Shown piece by piece: positions 8,139 through 15,163 of a stretch of 20,611 nucleotides of DNA. Origin of the DNA: a virus; IMG/VR virus record IMGVR_UViG_3300042987_001774, positions 1 to 20,611 of that record; one strand, written 5' to 3'. The position numbers and the translations under genes were made by a program. A model generated the notes under the pieces. The model was not told where the DNA came from. It saw only the letters and a list, made by a program, of their open reading frames with translations, and made no database searches. Each line of letters begins with the position of its first letter. Position 1 is the stretch's first letter.

Positions 8139-8843
8139 TCAACTCATACCAAGTAAAGAGGAATCTAGTAACACGTCTTGGTATGGATTGGCAGCTTGCG
8201 ACAACAAACCTGCGTAAGAAGAAAGAAAACTTTGTGGTTCTCTTTGACGTAGTTTAGATGAGATTGCAGAACTAAGCAGCTGTTCAGTCAGAGAAGGTTT
8301 GTCTTCTTTTGTTGGACGCAGTAGTTCAGTCAACAAAGAAAATGCAGCGCTATCAGAGGATGATTGTTGTGTAGGTTGAGAAGCACCAGTAATTGAACCT
8401 GGTTTACCCAGGGATTGCATATGTCCTACACCAATTTCATATTTGTTATCAGCTGTAGTAAATGTTGCTAAGTTTCCATAACCACCTTGGTTAGCAAGTG
8501 GCTTATAGGTACCAGCTCCTTCAAAATAGATTGGTGTTCCTTCAGGTAAAGCCCAATCTTCTCCACGATGATATGTAGAAGCCCCAGCAGTTGGAGCAGA
8601 GCGATGGCCAAAACCCGAAGTAAGTGTAATCCCTGATTGAGGATTGATGATATATTTGCCAGCACTATCTTTCGTTAATGCTGGAATACGATCCTTACCA
8701 ATGCGAAACCCACTAAGTACAGATCGAATTGTTGCTGGATCAATGTATTGACCACTGGCAATGTCTTTCACATAGACATGTTTATGTGGTCCAGTGGAAG
8801 TCCCTGTGGATCCAACAGTACCAAAATATGTGATGCCAGCCAT
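8139..8843 (-). CDS. M23-type peptidase with circularly permuted motif order
   Basis: 234 residues. M23/LytM peptidases cut peptidoglycan cross-link peptides using zinc. The usual order is H-x3-D, then GYGN, then a catalytic His (AHL), then GSTG-STGPHLHFEV near the end. Here the last block comes first: GTVGSTGTSTGPHKHVYVKD at residues 8-27 (H20, H22), then QYIDP. The rest follows: SGFGHRSAP (76-84), YHRGEDWALPEGTPI (H92, D96), GYGN (121-124) and GVGHM (H141). All five expected metal and catalytic residues are present, only reordered. The C-terminal about 85 residues are Ser/Gln/Leu-rich. There is no signal peptide, and it is placed with virion genes, so it is likely a particle-borne entry hydrolase. 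ATG 8843 is the first possible start after a terminator. Confidence 0.85.
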   Translation of the reverse strand: MAGITYFGTVGSTGTSTGPHKHVYVKDIASGQYIDPATIRSVLSGFRIGKDRIPALTKDSAGKYIINPQSGITLTSGFGHRSAPTAGASTYHRGEDWALPEGTPIYFEGAGTYKPLANQGGYGNLATFTTADNKYEIGVGHMQSLGKPGSITGASQPTQQSSSDSAAFSLLTELLRPTKEDKPSLTEQLLSSAISSKLRQREPQSFLSSYAGLLSQAANPYQDVLLDSSLLGMS

Positions 8844-8870
8844 CTATCGTTTTATTTCTAATTCTAAAGT

Positions 8871-8893
8871 AAAAACCCCTGGTTTCCCAGGGG
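8871..8893 (-). terminator. Rho-independent terminator with GAAA loop
   Basis: On the minus strand, CCCCTGG-GAAA-CCAGGGG is followed directly by TTTTT. It is a perfect 7-bp GC-rich stem with a stable tetraloop and a U-tract. It lies 18 nt after the stop of the helix-hairpin-helix gene and 27 nt before the peptidase start, so it should end or reduce transcription from the capsid block into the hydrolase/tail block. Confidence 0.88.
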
Positions 8894-8911
8894 CTTACTT
8901 TGCACTTTAGA

Positions 8912-9322
8912 TTACACTCGGATTAAATCAGCAGCGAGTACGGAATCCCAATCCACTCTTTTGATTTGTTTTAACTGCTCCAAGCTATTGAACTTTTCAC
9001 CTGATAAAGACATCTGAAGGTCTTTAATCTCACGAGCAGTTTTAAGACCAATACCTTTGATGTGATCAGAGATCATTTGAGGTGTGGCCGTATTGACATT
9101 TAAACGCGTCTCAGGTGGAAAGGTACGGGGCTCTTCCTTCGCTGCTTTATCTTTTACCTGTAGAGTCTGCACTTTTTTAGTTGCAGCTTCATCAGGTAGC
9201 AGTTCAGTTTTGTAAGCAGTGTAGAGGCGACCGTCTTGATCTTCGACCATGAACCAATCGCCGTTATCCCACTCACTAACGACTTTGACACGTGCACCCG
9301 TCTTTTTGTGCTGATAAAGCAT
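8912..9322 (-). CDS. ComEA-like helix-hairpin-helix protein
   Basis: 136 residues. Residues 1-42 (YQHKKTGARVKVVSEW, WFMVEDQDGRLY) look like a small beta-barrel of the SH3/KOW kind. A charged Lys/Glu linker covers about 45-70. Residues about 73-134 match a ComEA-type helix-hairpin-helix: RLNVNTATPQMI, HIKGIGLKTAREIKDL, then FNSLEQLKQIKRV. HhH units bind DNA backbone non-specifically, and in phages they could sit at the DNA-filled head or connector. No nuclease residues are seen. The gene lies between the decoration-like gene and the peptidase, flanked by a hairpin abutting its start and a strong terminator after its stop, so its expression seems controlled separately from the neighbours. The family call is firm; the virion role is inferred. 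Confidence 0.75.
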   Translation of the reverse strand: MLYQHKKTGARVKVVSEWDNGDWFMVEDQDGRLYTAYKTELLPDEAATKKVQTLQVKDKAAKEEPRTFPPETRLNVNTATPQMISDHIKGIGLKTAREIKDLQMSLSGEKFNSLEQLKQIKRVDWDSVLAADLIRV

Positions 9323-9323
9323 A

Positions 9324-9346
9324 AGGACCAGAATTACTCTGGTCCT
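9324..9346 (-). promoter_or_regulatory. 9-bp hairpin abutting the HhH start codon
   Basis: On the minus strand, AGGACCAGA-GTAAT-TCTGGTCCT is a perfect 9-bp stem with a 5-nt loop. It ends one base before the ATG of the helix-hairpin-helix gene. No U-tract follows, so it is a poor terminator. It leaves no free ribosome site, because the only purine-rich stretch (AGGA) is inside the stem. Translational control or mRNA processing/stabilisation of the capsid message are the obvious options. Confidence 0.65.
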
Positions 9347-9358
9347 AGTTTAACCTAA

Positions 9359-10162
9359 TCAGCTAACAGTGCGACCTGTCAGGTAGCCATCAATATCTTC
9401 GTAGCCAGGAGCCACATCAGGTTGGATGTAGCACACTTCGACCACCAGGTAACCGGTCTTACCGGCACTTGCATCACCGCTGGAGATGTAGAAGCCACCA
9501 GACGTTGTAGTGCTGTTAGCTGTCTCCTTGGCATACACCTTGAGAGTGGTAGCAGCAGTGGCGGAGTAGTACACGTTACCGGCGGTCACACCAGCGGCAC
9601 CAGAAGCGATGACGAAGGGGTTAGTGCCATAAGCAGCTGCGCCAGCAGCAAAGAAGATTTCACCTGCTTGGCTACCAGAGGTAGTGGAAGTCAGGTTGGC
9701 TTGAATCACGCCTTCACCCACGCCAGAAGCAGCGGTAGGGCTGCCACCATTATCGCGGCCAAAGGAGATGACGTTACCTGTGGCAGCGTAGATGCCAGAA
9801 GCAACACGGCCATCGCCCCAGCCAGAAGCAACGGAGACGGTGGTGCGATACACGTAAGCAGGCAGAGTGCTGCTGCCAGAGATCACCATGCCAGTGATGT
9901 CAGGACGGGTGTCGTCTTGACGATATGGCGAAGGAACAATTACACTGCCACTAGCTTGGGCACCAGCACCAGAGGTGGTTGTCACAGGGACATAACCACG
10001 CTGCTGGAAGTAACGATAGCCAGGAAGTGCAAGGACAGAAGTAGGGCCGCCTTTAGAGCTGTCATTGGTACCGCTATCATCGGTATCAATGTTTTTGTAC
10101 CAGCCATTCAGGGGCTCAGCCCAGTTACCTGGGTAGATTTTCTTTGCGGACAAATAGGTCAT
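9359..10162 (-). CDS. Likely capsid decoration or other major structural protein
   Basis: 267 residues, directly downstream of the coat gene. It opens MTYLSAKKIYPGNWAEPLNG. A beta-rich Gly/Ser/Thr/Ala sequence follows, with VTTTSGAGAQASGSVIVP, ISFGRDNGG and GVTAGNVYYSATAATTLKVY. It ends YEDIDGYLTGRTVS. The strong ribosome site (AAAGGAAAG about 6 nt before the ATG) and GC-richer codon choice, shared with the coat gene, point to high expression. Position and composition fit a head decoration/cement protein; a tail-tube protein is possible. No family was recognised, so the role rests on context. Confidence 0.7.
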   Translation of the reverse strand: MTYLSAKKIYPGNWAEPLNGWYKNIDTDDSGTNDSSKGGPTSVLALPGYRYFQQRGYVPVTTTSGAGAQASGSVIVPSPYRQDDTRPDITGMVISGSSTLPAYVYRTTVSVASGWGDGRVASGIYAATGNVISFGRDNGGSPTAASGVGEGVIQANLTSTTSGSQAGEIFFAAGAAAYGTNPFVIASGAAGVTAGNVYYSATAATTLKVYAKETANSTTTSGGFYISSGDASAGKTGYLVVEVCYIQPDVAPGYEDIDGYLTGRTVS

Positions 10163-10197
10163 TTATCTTTCCTTTAGAGAGATGTATTAGTTAACGA

Positions 10198-11361
10198 TCA
10201 GACGGTACCGTCATCTTGAACGTAGCTGAAGCCAGTGGTCACAAAGTCCTTATTCAGGATTTCAAAACCAGCATACAGCTGCCAAATGAGGATGATGAAG
10301 CGGCTGAAATCGTCGTTGTTGTTGATCAGCACCTGAGCGTTCGGGCCGCCGATACCAACGCCAACAGCTTGTGGACCAAAGAAGTAACCTTGAGCAACTT
10401 CCTTAGAAGCATAGGTGGAGCCACCATCAAAAGATGTGCTCACATTCTTAGTCGGGAAGTTAGTCGACTCAAAGAACTTCACGCCTTCAAACTGGACACC
10501 AGTCGGCATCACAGGCTCACCAGCGAGGAAGTAAGCCTGACCAGCTTGAGGACCTTGGAAGAAGCTGGAGTTATTAGGCATCATGGGGTTACCCATGTAC
10601 ATGCCTTGACCAGGATTACCAGCGTAACGGGCAATCTCACGGAAATCAGGGTCACGACGCAGGTGCATCATGAAGGTAGGATCGCAAATGCAGCGATACA
10701 GACCATCACCATAGGTGGGGACGTTACGCTTGCGCAGATCCCTAACAACGGTCAGCAGGTCAGTGCGCACAGAGAACTGCTGCACTTCATTGCCATACTC
10801 AGTGCTGGTGTAAGAGATACGACCAGAAGAATCTTTGGTCTTTGCACCAGGGAAGTAGTAGCCACCTTGGCTAGTAGAAGCAGCGCCATTAGCTTCTGCT
10901 TTTGCAATTTCGTCAATGAAGACGCGATCACGCCAGCGGCGATAGTCGTCAAGCAGCGTCAGGCTACCGATCGACTGGTGGAACATATTCAGGTTACCGG
11001 TGTCCAGCAGCAGACGCTGAGCAGTAACCAGAGTTTCGCGGGCAATCTTGAAGGTGCTGGGTTGAGTCGGGTCACCCGGATCAGCAGGGCCAGTGTATTC
11101 CTTAAGCACCACCAGGACTTTCTCCTTGGTGATGTTACGGCTGTTAGCGGTACCGATGGTTTGGTCGGCAATACGCTCACGGCTGTCCTTGGTACCAGGA
11201 GTAGCCCAGAACTTGTAGCGATCTAACTGAACGGTTTGACCAGGTTGACGAGTGAAGTCATGGACAACCACAGGCTCCACTGCCATTTCGGCAATATAGG
11301 CAGGGTGTGGACGGTAAAGTTCCGCACCAAGAATCTTTGGAAAGTCGGTATCGAGAAACAC
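10198..11361 (-). CDS. Major capsid protein
   Basis: 387 residues. Early residues form a hydrophobic/basic opening (MFLDTDFPKILGAELYRPHP). The middle contains LRKRNVPTYGDGLYRCICDP and FMMHLRRDPDFREIARYA (about 209-247), a pattern seen in N4-gp56-like and P22-type coat proteins, where a conserved helix follows a V-P-x-Y-x-D-G strand. The C-terminal part has FFGPQAVGVGIGGP. The place after portal and scaffold is the canonical coat position. GTG at 11361 is supported by GGAGG ten nt upstream and a 105-nt leader. Codon use is GC-richer than most neighbours, in line with a heavily expressed gene. The role is confident; the precise fold family is tentative. Confidence 0.85.
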   Translation of the reverse strand: MFLDTDFPKILGAELYRPHPAYIAEMAVEPVVVHDFTRQPGQTVQLDRYKFWATPGTKDSRERIADQTIGTANSRNITKEKVLVVLKEYTGPADPGDPTQPSTFKIARETLVTAQRLLLDTGNLNMFHQSIGSLTLLDDYRRWRDRVFIDEIAKAEANGAASTSQGGYYFPGAKTKDSSGRISYTSTEYGNEVQQFSVRTDLLTVVRDLRKRNVPTYGDGLYRCICDPTFMMHLRRDPDFREIARYAGNPGQGMYMGNPMMPNNSSFFQGPQAGQAYFLAGEPVMPTGVQFEGVKFFESTNFPTKNVSTSFDGGSTYASKEVAQGYFFGPQAVGVGIGGPNAQVLINNNDDFSRFIILIWQLYAGFEILNKDFVTTGFSYVQDDGTV

Positions 11362-11466
11362 TTTAGTTTATCCTCCAGTGTCGCAGGAAGTGTTTTTTAT
11401 CAGGTGAAAGATTCAGACAATTTATGTCTTATCTAACACAAATTTTAGCAGCCGGTAATTTATTTA
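11362..11466 (-). promoter_or_regulatory. Leader of the capsid gene with strong ribosome site
   Basis: This 105-nt gap is one of the largest in the operon and precedes the most heavily expressed gene. It ends with GGAGG at 11372-11376 before GTG 11361. The upstream half is AT-rich on the minus strand (AAATTTGTGTTAGATAAGAC, then CATAAATTG), where a promoter could sit. I cannot identify a pair of consensus boxes with correct spacing, so only the ribosome site is firm. Confidence 0.4.
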
Positions 11467-12009
11467 TTACGCGTACTGCATGGTTGGTGTTTTATACTGA
11501 GCACCAGGGGAATTGCTGGAGCCATAGGCCTCAGGATCTACAGCACCACCTTGGACAAAACCTGGTACACCCATCGAACCAGGAATAGCACCAAGTGCTA
11601 CGCCACCGAGGCCAGCAGCAAGCGCAGAGGCGGGAACAAGGCCGGCAGCTGCAACTTTTCCATAAGAACGCGTAGAAGGACCCATTCCTTTTTCAGGAGC
11701 TGCAGCAAGAGAAGGATTAACAGGTCCCTGTGCAACTTTACCTTCACCAATTGTTCCAGGCTTAACTGGAAGCGCAAGAATCTGTTCTTTAGTCAAACCA
11801 CTTGCTTTTTGACCCTTGAGATTTGCACCAGAAGCAGCCGCAATTTCAGGTGCATAACGTCCGGCTAAACGTAAGCCGCCATAAGCACCAAGGCCACCGG
11901 CAATACCTGCAAGTGCGGCAGAACCTGGATCTTCCCCTTGAGAAAGGGCGTACCCACCAGTAGCTAAGCCAGCGGCAAGAGGTACGCCATATTTAAGAGC
12001 TCCGCGCAT
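11467..12009 (-). CDS. Glycine-zipper, membrane-prone head-region protein
   Basis: 180 residues, Gly/Ala-rich, with three weakly hydrophobic segments (about 6-22, 29-48 and 118-142). They carry repeated small-residue spacing (GLATGGYALSQG, AGIAGGLGAYGG, AAGLGGVALG), typical of glycine-zipper helices that pack in membranes. The linker (60-115) is Lys/Pro-rich. ATG 12009 follows GGAG seven nt upstream, inside the end of the scaffold gene, and starts 4 nt after the scaffold stop. No enzyme motif is seen. Between scaffold and coat, such a protein could be packed in the head and ejected to form or protect a membrane channel. That is inference: it could also be a minor head protein. Confidence 0.65.
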   Translation of the reverse strand: MRGALKYGVPLAAGLATGGYALSQGEDPGSAALAGIAGGLGAYGGLRLAGRYAPEIAAASGANLKGQKASGLTKEQILALPVKPGTIGEGKVAQGPVNPSLAAAPEKGMGPSTRSYGKVAAAGLVPASALAAGLGGVALGAIPGSMGVPGFVQGGAVDPEAYGSSNSPGAQYKTPTMQYA

Positions 12010-12013
12010 GGCA

Positions 12014-12979
12014 TCACTCCATTACAAACAGTTTGTTTGCCAGGACTTGAGGTTGAGCTTGGTTGATGACACGCCAAGCATTCTGGGGATCACGCTCCAT
12101 CACTTCGTTAAAAGTGCCCCAGAAGTTTTCAGGCTGCTGAGGAGCAGCGGCAGCAGGAGGAGCAGGGAATTGACCGAGCTGTGGCTGCTGAACTGCTTGG
12201 GTTGGATACCCACGAGTCTCAAGTTGAGTCTCATTTTCGTACACAGGGTACGGGCCTTCTGGACCAAAGAACTTCAGCGTGTAATCGCTGAGGATATCTG
12301 GGTTGGTAAGGATCTCGTTATATGCCAGGTTCTCTTGATGTTCGTTGGTAGCGAACTGGGCATAACCTTGGATTGTATTAGCGGCGCGGTTTCCCCACTC
12401 GACGGCGCTGTCCAGCATTGCCTCCAGATTCAGGGCGTACCCGTTCAGAAGAGCCGGAGCTTCGATCCCGAACGCGTCCATCACCTGACGGCTTTCCTGG
12501 CTCATTCCCAGGTAATCCGCGATTTGCTCCAAGGAGGGAGTCGAGGAGGTTTGGGAAGAGTTGGGCGAGTAATCCTGGCTGGGAGACCAGGTCTGCGTCA
12601 CCGATTGTTGCGTAGCTGGGCTGCTGACCTGACCGTAATTGGCCGGGGTATATGCTGTCGCCGGAGTCGATGGTTGACCCTGGAACGGGGATTGAACTGG
12701 AGCGCTCAGCAGGTTCACTACCTTGTTGAACGCCGATTCCCATGGGTTCGCCTGTGGAGCTTCCGGTTGGGATTGGGGGGCGTACTGAGTAGGGGCTGAT
12801 TGGTAGCTGGGGGCTGCCTGAGGTACCGCTTGGGGGTAGCTGGTACCCACCTGATACGCCACTGGAGCCGGCGCTTGTGTCGCCTGGTAGCTGGGGGCTG
12901 GTGCCACGTAGCTGCTCGGTGCGACGGCCGCTGGTACTTGGCTCGTCTGTGGGATCGATTGGACGGTAGCGTCCTGCAT
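12014..12979 (-). CDS. Putative scaffold protein (overlaps portal 3' end)
   Basis: 321 residues. The N-terminal about 100 residues are Pro/Gln/Ala/Ser/Tyr-rich and disordered. Residues about 100-300 are helical and acidic (ANPWESAFNKVVNLLS, SLEQIADYLGMSQESRQV, NEHQENLAYNEIL). The last residues are helical (NAWRVINQAQPQVLANKLF). A disordered start followed by an acidic helical body ending in a coat-binding helix is the usual phage scaffold plan, and the gene sits between portal and coat. The start is well supported: AAAAGGAG, seven nt spacing, ATG 12979, and an in-frame TGA two codons upstream. Its first 602 nt are also read in another frame by the portal gene. Confidence 0.75.
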   Translation of the reverse strand: MQDATVQSIPQTSQVPAAVAPSSYVAPAPSYQATQAPAPVAYQVGTSYPQAVPQAAPSYQSAPTQYAPQSQPEAPQANPWESAFNKVVNLLSAPVQSPFQGQPSTPATAYTPANYGQVSSPATQQSVTQTWSPSQDYSPNSSQTSSTPSLEQIADYLGMSQESRQVMDAFGIEAPALLNGYALNLEAMLDSAVEWGNRAANTIQGYAQFATNEHQENLAYNEILTNPDILSDYTLKFFGPEGPYPVYENETQLETRGYPTQAVQQPQLGQFPAPPAAAAPQQPENFWGTFNEVMERDPQNAWRVINQAQPQVLANKLFVME

Positions 12980-14729
12980 AACTCATCTCCTTTTGTAGAG
13001 CTTCTAAAGTGCGATACAGATATGGGGTTAAATCCAATCGCGGATCCGCAGCCATCGGTAGATCTGGTGACTGCGGGTGAGGGGTCTGCATCATTCCCCC
13101 CACAAGGCTGGCAAATTTAGAGTATGCACCCTGTAGTTCACCTACCATCCTGAACGGGAACCCCGATAACATCGCGGCCCGCTCTTCATCCGTTTTTGAC
13201 GGGAAGAGGTATTTCAGTGCTTCAATGCTATCAACACCTAACTCCTGCAGGTTGCGTACCACGATGGAGTTATTAAGAATATCTTGAGTTGACTCTTCAT
13301 AAACAGGACCCAACCAGCGCCAGAGACAAGTAACATCGCCGTCTGGAATTAAACCAAGAACACCTGGTGGGATTTGTTCTGTCTTTAGACATGCCATCAT
13401 AAGCTGTTTGACTTTATCTTCAAACATCTTCATGGCGTCGTTATACATCCGCATATCTTCATCTGTTGATTCCTCTGGTAGTTCCAGGGGGCGCTCAAGT
13501 CCTGCAGCTGCAGCAAGCGTTTCTTTAAACAAACGCTCTTCTTGATAAATAATCAATTCAAGGCAACGACAGATGCCATAGGTATAAATGGCATTTGCTT
13601 TCTTCTTGGCTGTAGCGGCAACACGACCAAACAATGATTTGTATTCAGTTGCAGTTACACCTGCAGAGATGGAAAGTTCATCAACGCCACCAAGTGCAGT
13701 ACGAATTTCTTCTCGGTATTGACGTGCAAAAGAATTCTGGTCACCAGTGATTGCATCTGGGACGATGTAACCAACACGATCGTTTGGCTCCAGGTTTGCA
13801 ATGACTCGTGGCACACGGATCTGGCCATCTACACCACGTGATACCGGATCTGATTTGAAGCGAGATTGAGATAAAGCTCCCATCCCAGTGAAGCCAGAGT
13901 TTGCTGCAATGGAAGGGCGTTGAACAACGGAATCACCACCTGCTTCCATCAGGTCTGTCTTAGGCCTGGAAGAAAGAAGGGTTGGATTACCAAAGAATTG
14001 TACATTCTTACGCATGGTACGAACCATTTCATCATGCGTACAAATGTGATTAGCAAGTGCGTCAAATTCACCCGTACCTTCTGTCGAGAAACCTTTGGGA
14101 TTGTTAAAGATTTCAACGCAGGGAATGTATCCGAGTGTGTTTTTAAAAGTCTTTGTTTTACCAGTGGCTACTTGATAGTTTGTATCGAATGAAATCTCAC
14201 CTTCTGAATGAGTTTCTTCAATTGTTTTACGCTTGATGGAAAGACGGATGTAGCGTTTAGCACCCCTTTGACCCATCATTTGTGGACCAGTAAGACTTGA
14301 GTTATCAATGTCCTGCTGGTAACCAAACCCTTGACGTACGCGATAGCTGTAAATGATTACAACTTCATCAAGCTCGCCATCAACGTTGTAAAAGCTACGA
14401 TATTCATGCTTACGAAAGTAATAAAGACGATAGTTATTTTGTGTGGGACGAACATAAAAGATACCCTGGCCATCACAAAGGAAGTAGTCCCAGATGGAAT
14501 CTAAGCGTGTATCAATTTGATTGTATTTGAGTACACGATCAATAAAGTCTTTGCGTTGATTGCCGAAGTTGTCTTGAGATGGAAAGAACTCAACCCCTTG
14601 GCGAATACCAAAGAGTTTCATTTGGGCAAGATGAGACGCAACAATGCCAGTATCAATTGCAGCCCCACCGTCCTTCTCAAGGTAAGAATCAACAATTTCT
14701 TTAAGTCGGGATTTAGCGTCGCCAGCCAT
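12378..14729 (-). CDS. Putative portal protein with overprinted C-terminal tail
   Basis: 783 residues. The core (about 1-580) begins AGDAKSRLKEIVDSYLEKDG. It contains FNNPKGFSTEG-like strands, VGYIVPDAITGDQNSFARQY and a long helical region around 340-450 (NAIYTYGICRCLELIIYQEE). Size and position between large terminase and scaffold fit a portal, the dodecameric ring through which DNA is packaged. No portal signature was recognised, so the call is contextual. Residues from about 584 to the end are Ser/Gly/Pro/Arg-rich without apparent fold, ending GQRRRVGKPRR, and lie entirely within the out-of-frame scaffold gene. The most likely history is an original stop near residue 580 that was lost. ATG 14729 has AAAAGG eight nt upstream. 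Confidence 0.75.
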   Translation of the reverse strand: MAGDAKSRLKEIVDSYLEKDGGAAIDTGIVASHLAQMKLFGIRQGVEFFPSQDNFGNQRKDFIDRVLKYNQIDTRLDSIWDYFLCDGQGIFYVRPTQNNYRLYYFRKHEYRSFYNVDGELDEVVIIYSYRVRQGFGYQQDIDNSSLTGPQMMGQRGAKRYIRLSIKRKTIEETHSEGEISFDTNYQVATGKTKTFKNTLGYIPCVEIFNNPKGFSTEGTGEFDALANHICTHDEMVRTMRKNVQFFGNPTLLSSRPKTDLMEAGGDSVVQRPSIAANSGFTGMGALSQSRFKSDPVSRGVDGQIRVPRVIANLEPNDRVGYIVPDAITGDQNSFARQYREEIRTALGGVDELSISAGVTATEYKSLFGRVAATAKKKANAIYTYGICRCLELIIYQEERLFKETLAAAAGLERPLELPEESTDEDMRMYNDAMKMFEDKVKQLMMACLKTEQIPPGVLGLIPDGDVTCLWRWLGPVYEESTQDILNNSIVVRNLQELGVDSIEALKYLFPSKTDEERAAMLSGFPFRMVGELQGAYSKFASLVGGMMQTPHPQSPDLPMAADPRLDLTPYLYRTLEALQKEMSYAGRYRPIDPTDEPSTSGRRTEQLRGTSPQLPGDTSAGSSGVSGGYQLPPSGTSGSPQLPISPYSVRPPIPTGSSTGEPMGIGVQQGSEPAERSSSIPVPGSTIDSGDSIYPGQLRSGQQPSYATIGDADLVSQPGLLAQLFPNLLDSLLGANRGLPGNEPGKPSGDGRVRDRSSGSSERVRPESGGNAGQRRRVGKPRR
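12987..12994 (-). promoter_or_regulatory. Scaffold ribosome-binding site inside portal gene
   Basis: AAAAGGAG on the minus strand, followed by seven nt and the scaffold ATG. It is the best Shine-Dalgarno match in this part of the window and lies within portal coding sequence. That shows the scaffold frame is translated independently rather than by frameshift from the portal. Confidence 0.85.
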
Positions 14730-14759
14730 TATTGGTGCCTTTTATTAAATACTAGCAAA

Positions 14760-14957
14760 TTAAAAGACGGATTTACCAGTGAATCCACCTGGAATATTTT
14801 GAGATGCTACGCCTGCAACATTACCTACTCCTACAACAAAAGGACTTGGTGGAGCACCATAGCAAACTTGGCAGGGAGTTGGTGTCACCATAAGATTGCT
14901 ACGAGTGAACAAATTACCTGGGGCACCAGGGACGTTTACTTCTCCGCCGTATCGCAT
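14760..14957 (-). CDS. Small hypothetical protein with CxxC
   Basis: 65 residues from ATG 14957 (MRYGGEVNVPGAPGNLFTRS). An in-frame TTG three codons earlier would add only three residues and is less likely. It contains PTPCQVCYGAPP, a single C-x-x-C, then Gly/Val-rich VVGVGNVAGVASQNIPGG. It sits 23 nt after the AbrB-like gene and 30 nt before the portal, in the same direction. The CxxC could bind metal as a dimer, but nothing confirms this. No family is known to me. Confidence 0.65.
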   Translation of the reverse strand: MRYGGEVNVPGAPGNLFTRSNLMVTPTPCQVCYGAPPSPFVVGVGNVAGVASQNIPGGFTGKSVF

Positions 14958-14980
14958 GGCTATCAATGCTTTTTTGTATT

Positions 14981-15163
14981 CTACTCTTCTATGACTTCGT
15001 AGCCGTCAGCTGCATTCAACTTAGAAAGGATGATGCCATTACCCTTGATATTCCATTCAAGTAAGTCTCCTTCTTTCCAGCCAACTTCTTCAAGGAGTTC
15101 ATCTGGTAACTCGATGAAACAGTCACCGTTATCGGCTTCCTGTACTTCGATGATGTAGCTCAT
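14981..15163 (-). CDS. AbrB/SpoVT-like small protein
   Basis: 60 residues. IELPDELLEEVGWKEGDLLEW followed by KGNGIILSKL matches the swapped-hairpin (SpoVT/AbrB) pattern: a strand, a short Leu/Val helix, then G-D-x-L-x-W. Such proteins dimerise and often bind DNA as antitoxins or regulators, but some phage copies may simply be structural or host-directed. The surface is strongly acidic, with few basic residues in the first strand, which is unusual for DNA binding. Its ATG overlaps the upstream stop by four nt (ATGA), so it is coupled to the membrane/coiled-coil gene. No toxin partner is evident. Confidence 0.65.
   Translation of the reverse strand: MSYIIEVQEADNGDCFIELPDELLEEVGWKEGDLLEWNIKGNGIILSKLNAADGYEVIEE

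Noticed and set aside
9422-10177. Plus-strand ORF of 251 codons opposite the decoration-like gene
   Set aside because: Its Ser/His/Thr/Gly-rich composition mirrors Gly/Ser/Ala/Thr codons on the minus strand; no independent evidence.
10216-11226. Plus-strand ORF of 336 codons opposite the capsid gene
   Set aside because: Antisense shadow of a GC-richer, highly expressed gene. No motif, no promoter, and it conflicts with the firm coat call.
12008-12799. Long plus-strand ORF (263 codons) opposite portal/scaffold overlap
   Set aside because: It is antisense to two overlapping genes. Its sequence (Leu/Arg/Ser/Trp-rich) reads like a mirror of Pro/Gln/Ser codons, with no ribosome site or recognisable domain. 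The unusual openness comes from the high GC of the overlap.
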